Origin: Rectinema subterraneum
Lineage (GTDB): Bacteria; Spirochaetota; Spirochaetia; Treponematales; Rectinemataceae
Assembly: GCA_009768935.1 (NCBI GenBank)
Contig: WESA01000034.1
Location: forward strand, 1 to 32,374
DNA length: 32,374 bases
Reading direction: 5' to 3'
Shown: one piece after another, positions 31,548 to 32,374 of the stretch
How positions within the stretch are numbered: position 1 is the stretch's first letter
How the letters are laid out: every line of letters starts with the position of its first letter
Position numbers and translations under genes: made by a program
Notes under the pieces: model-generated
What the model was told of the DNA's origin: nothing
The model's input: the letters and a program-made list of their open reading frames with translations, nothing else
Databases searched by the model: none

Positions 31548-32374
31548 ATGGCTATACGACTTGATCGCAACAACTGGGTGTATTACATCGGAAGGGGATC
31601 GAATCTCCGCATACTATTGTTTTCGATTGGGTGCATGCTGTTTTTGCTTGGGTCGAGTTTCAGGCCTGCTCCAGGGCCTCTTTCAGCCCGCGGAGGCTCC
31701 GATGCCACTCCTTTCGCTGCGAGCGAAGATATTGTCATGCCCGAGCCGGAAGACAAGCTCGTCAAATATACAGTGTATGAAGTAAAAAGGGGCGACACCC
31801 TTTCGGGAATCGCAGCACAGTTTGATGTATCACTCGATACGCTTATAAGCATTAACGCCTTTACTTCTGCCAAAGCGCTTAAGCCCGGCCAGCTGCTCAA
31901 AGTGCCCAATCAGTCGGGTATCGTGCACATCCCGACCAAGGATGCGACCGTGCAGGAAATTGCAGCTGCTTACAATATAAGCGCTGACAGAATTATCGAT
32001 GCGAATGGACTGCTGACAGAGAATATTCATGCCGGAAGGCCTCTTTTTCTTCCTGACGTGCGGCTTCCAGCAGCCCAATTGCGGGAAATTGCAGGCACCC
32101 TTTTCAGATGGCCGGTAAGTGGCCGCATAACATCCTGGTTCGGGTGGCGCAAAGATCCGTTTACGGGCCGCCGCTCATTCCATAATGCGATTTATATTGC
32201 CGCTCCCTATGGCTCACCGATCAAGGCTCCCATGGATGGCAGGGTAATCGAAACCGGATATTCGCCGATTTTGGGGAAATATGTGATGATGTCCCATTCA
32301 GGCGGGTGGAAAACGCTCTATGGTCACATGTCTGAAATTGTGGTGCAGGAAGGCCAGTATGTGTCGCAGGGCAG
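31548..32374 (+). CDS. LysM and M23 (LytM-type) envelope protein, zinc ligand replaced (partial, 3' end outside window)
   Basis: The frame is open from ATG 31548 to the window edge (275 complete codons). A membrane anchor or signal lies at about 19-38 (LRILLFSIGCMLFLLG). A LysM peptidoglycan-binding domain is at about 73-121 (YEVKRGDTLSGIAAQFDVS...GQLLKVPN), followed by a second LysM-like unit at about 125-169 (ATVQEIAAAYNISADRII...FLPD). The M23 domain starts at about 192 (GRITSWFGWRKDPFTGRRSFHN). In active M23 enzymes the first zinc motif is HxxxD; here it is H212-N-A-I-Y216, so the aspartate is replaced by tyrosine. The later SHSGGWKTLYGHMS block is present. It may be a non-catalytic LytM factor that binds or activates another wall enzyme. 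The ribosome-binding site GGAGAGG is 12 bp upstream, rather far. Confidence 0.8.
   Translation, partial: MAIRLDRNNWVYYIGRGSNLRILLFSIGCMLFLLGSSFRPAPGPLSARGGSDATPFAASEDIVMPEPEDKLVKYTVYEVKRGDTLSGIAAQFDVSLDTLISINAFTSAKALKPGQLLKVPNQSGIVHIPTKDATVQEIAAAYNISADRIIDANGLLTENIHAGRPLFLPDVRLPAAQLREIAGTLFRWPVSGRITSWFGWRKDPFTGRRSFHNAIYIAAPYGSPIKAPMDGRVIETGYSPILGKYVMMSHSGGWKTLYGHMSEIVVQEGQYVSQG

Noticed and set aside
1..32374. tRNA, rRNA, CRISPR array, integrase, phage genes or riboswitches.
   Set aside because: I looked for these on both strands and saw none; the only mobile-type signal is the 116-bp repeat family.

Overview
The window most likely comes from a Gram-negative-type anaerobic or facultative bacterium of the Spirochaetota, perhaps of the Rectinema/Treponema sort. 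I infer this from moderate GC content, an outer-membrane export module, sugar-acid TRAP and ugp-type transporters next to YesM/YesN regulators, and UbiX/UbiA/UbiD without other ubiquinone genes. The taxonomic call is a judgement, because no rRNA or tRNA gene is present. Coding density is high, most operons have overlapping or abutting genes, and no integrase, phage or CRISPR is visible.

Layout. (1) 1-3134, minus strand: ubiD-ubiA-ubiX and a solute-binding protein cut by the window edge. This is a quinone (probably futalosine-route menaquinone) operon whose promoter almost touches the ubiD start codon. (2) 3340-9552, plus: an ABC ATPase, two FtsX/MacB-like permeases, a LolA-like periplasmic carrier and an outer-membrane barrel, which look like one envelope lipid or lipoprotein export machine. 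(3) 9772-11966, plus: an OmpR-type regulator and its histidine kinase. (4) 12033-13349, minus: a LarA-type nickel-pincer racemase/epimerase homologue with all key residues. (5) 13696-23438, plus: a hexuronate island with tagaturonate epimerase (uxaE), a YesM/YesN-like two-component pair, a DctPQM TRAP transporter, an SDR fructuronate reductase (mannonate oxidoreductase) and uronate isomerase (uxaC). (6) 23594-27900, minus: ugpQ-ugpB-ugpA-ugpE for glycerophosphodiester and glycerol-3-phosphate scavenging, without the ugpC ATPase. (7) 28001-28603, plus: a Nudix hydrolase. (8) 28612-31398, minus: a DUF362/ferredoxin protein abutting class I fumarase. (9) 31548 to the end, plus: a LysM-M23 envelope protein cut by the window edge.

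The most unusual structure is a pair of 116-bp repeats at 9642-9757 and 13511-13626, in opposite orientation. They have matching inverted ends and 11-bp flanking direct repeats, so they look like a small non-autonomous mobile element (MITE). One copy sits just upstream of, and appears to have duplicated, a ribosome-binding site. A third, partial end occurs directly before the ribosome-binding site of the SDR gene.

Other notable points: both solute transporters share the architecture 'binding protein, hairpin, new promoter, permeases'; the M23 domain has lost a zinc-ligand aspartate; and several proteins carry Ala/Ser/Gly-rich insertions.
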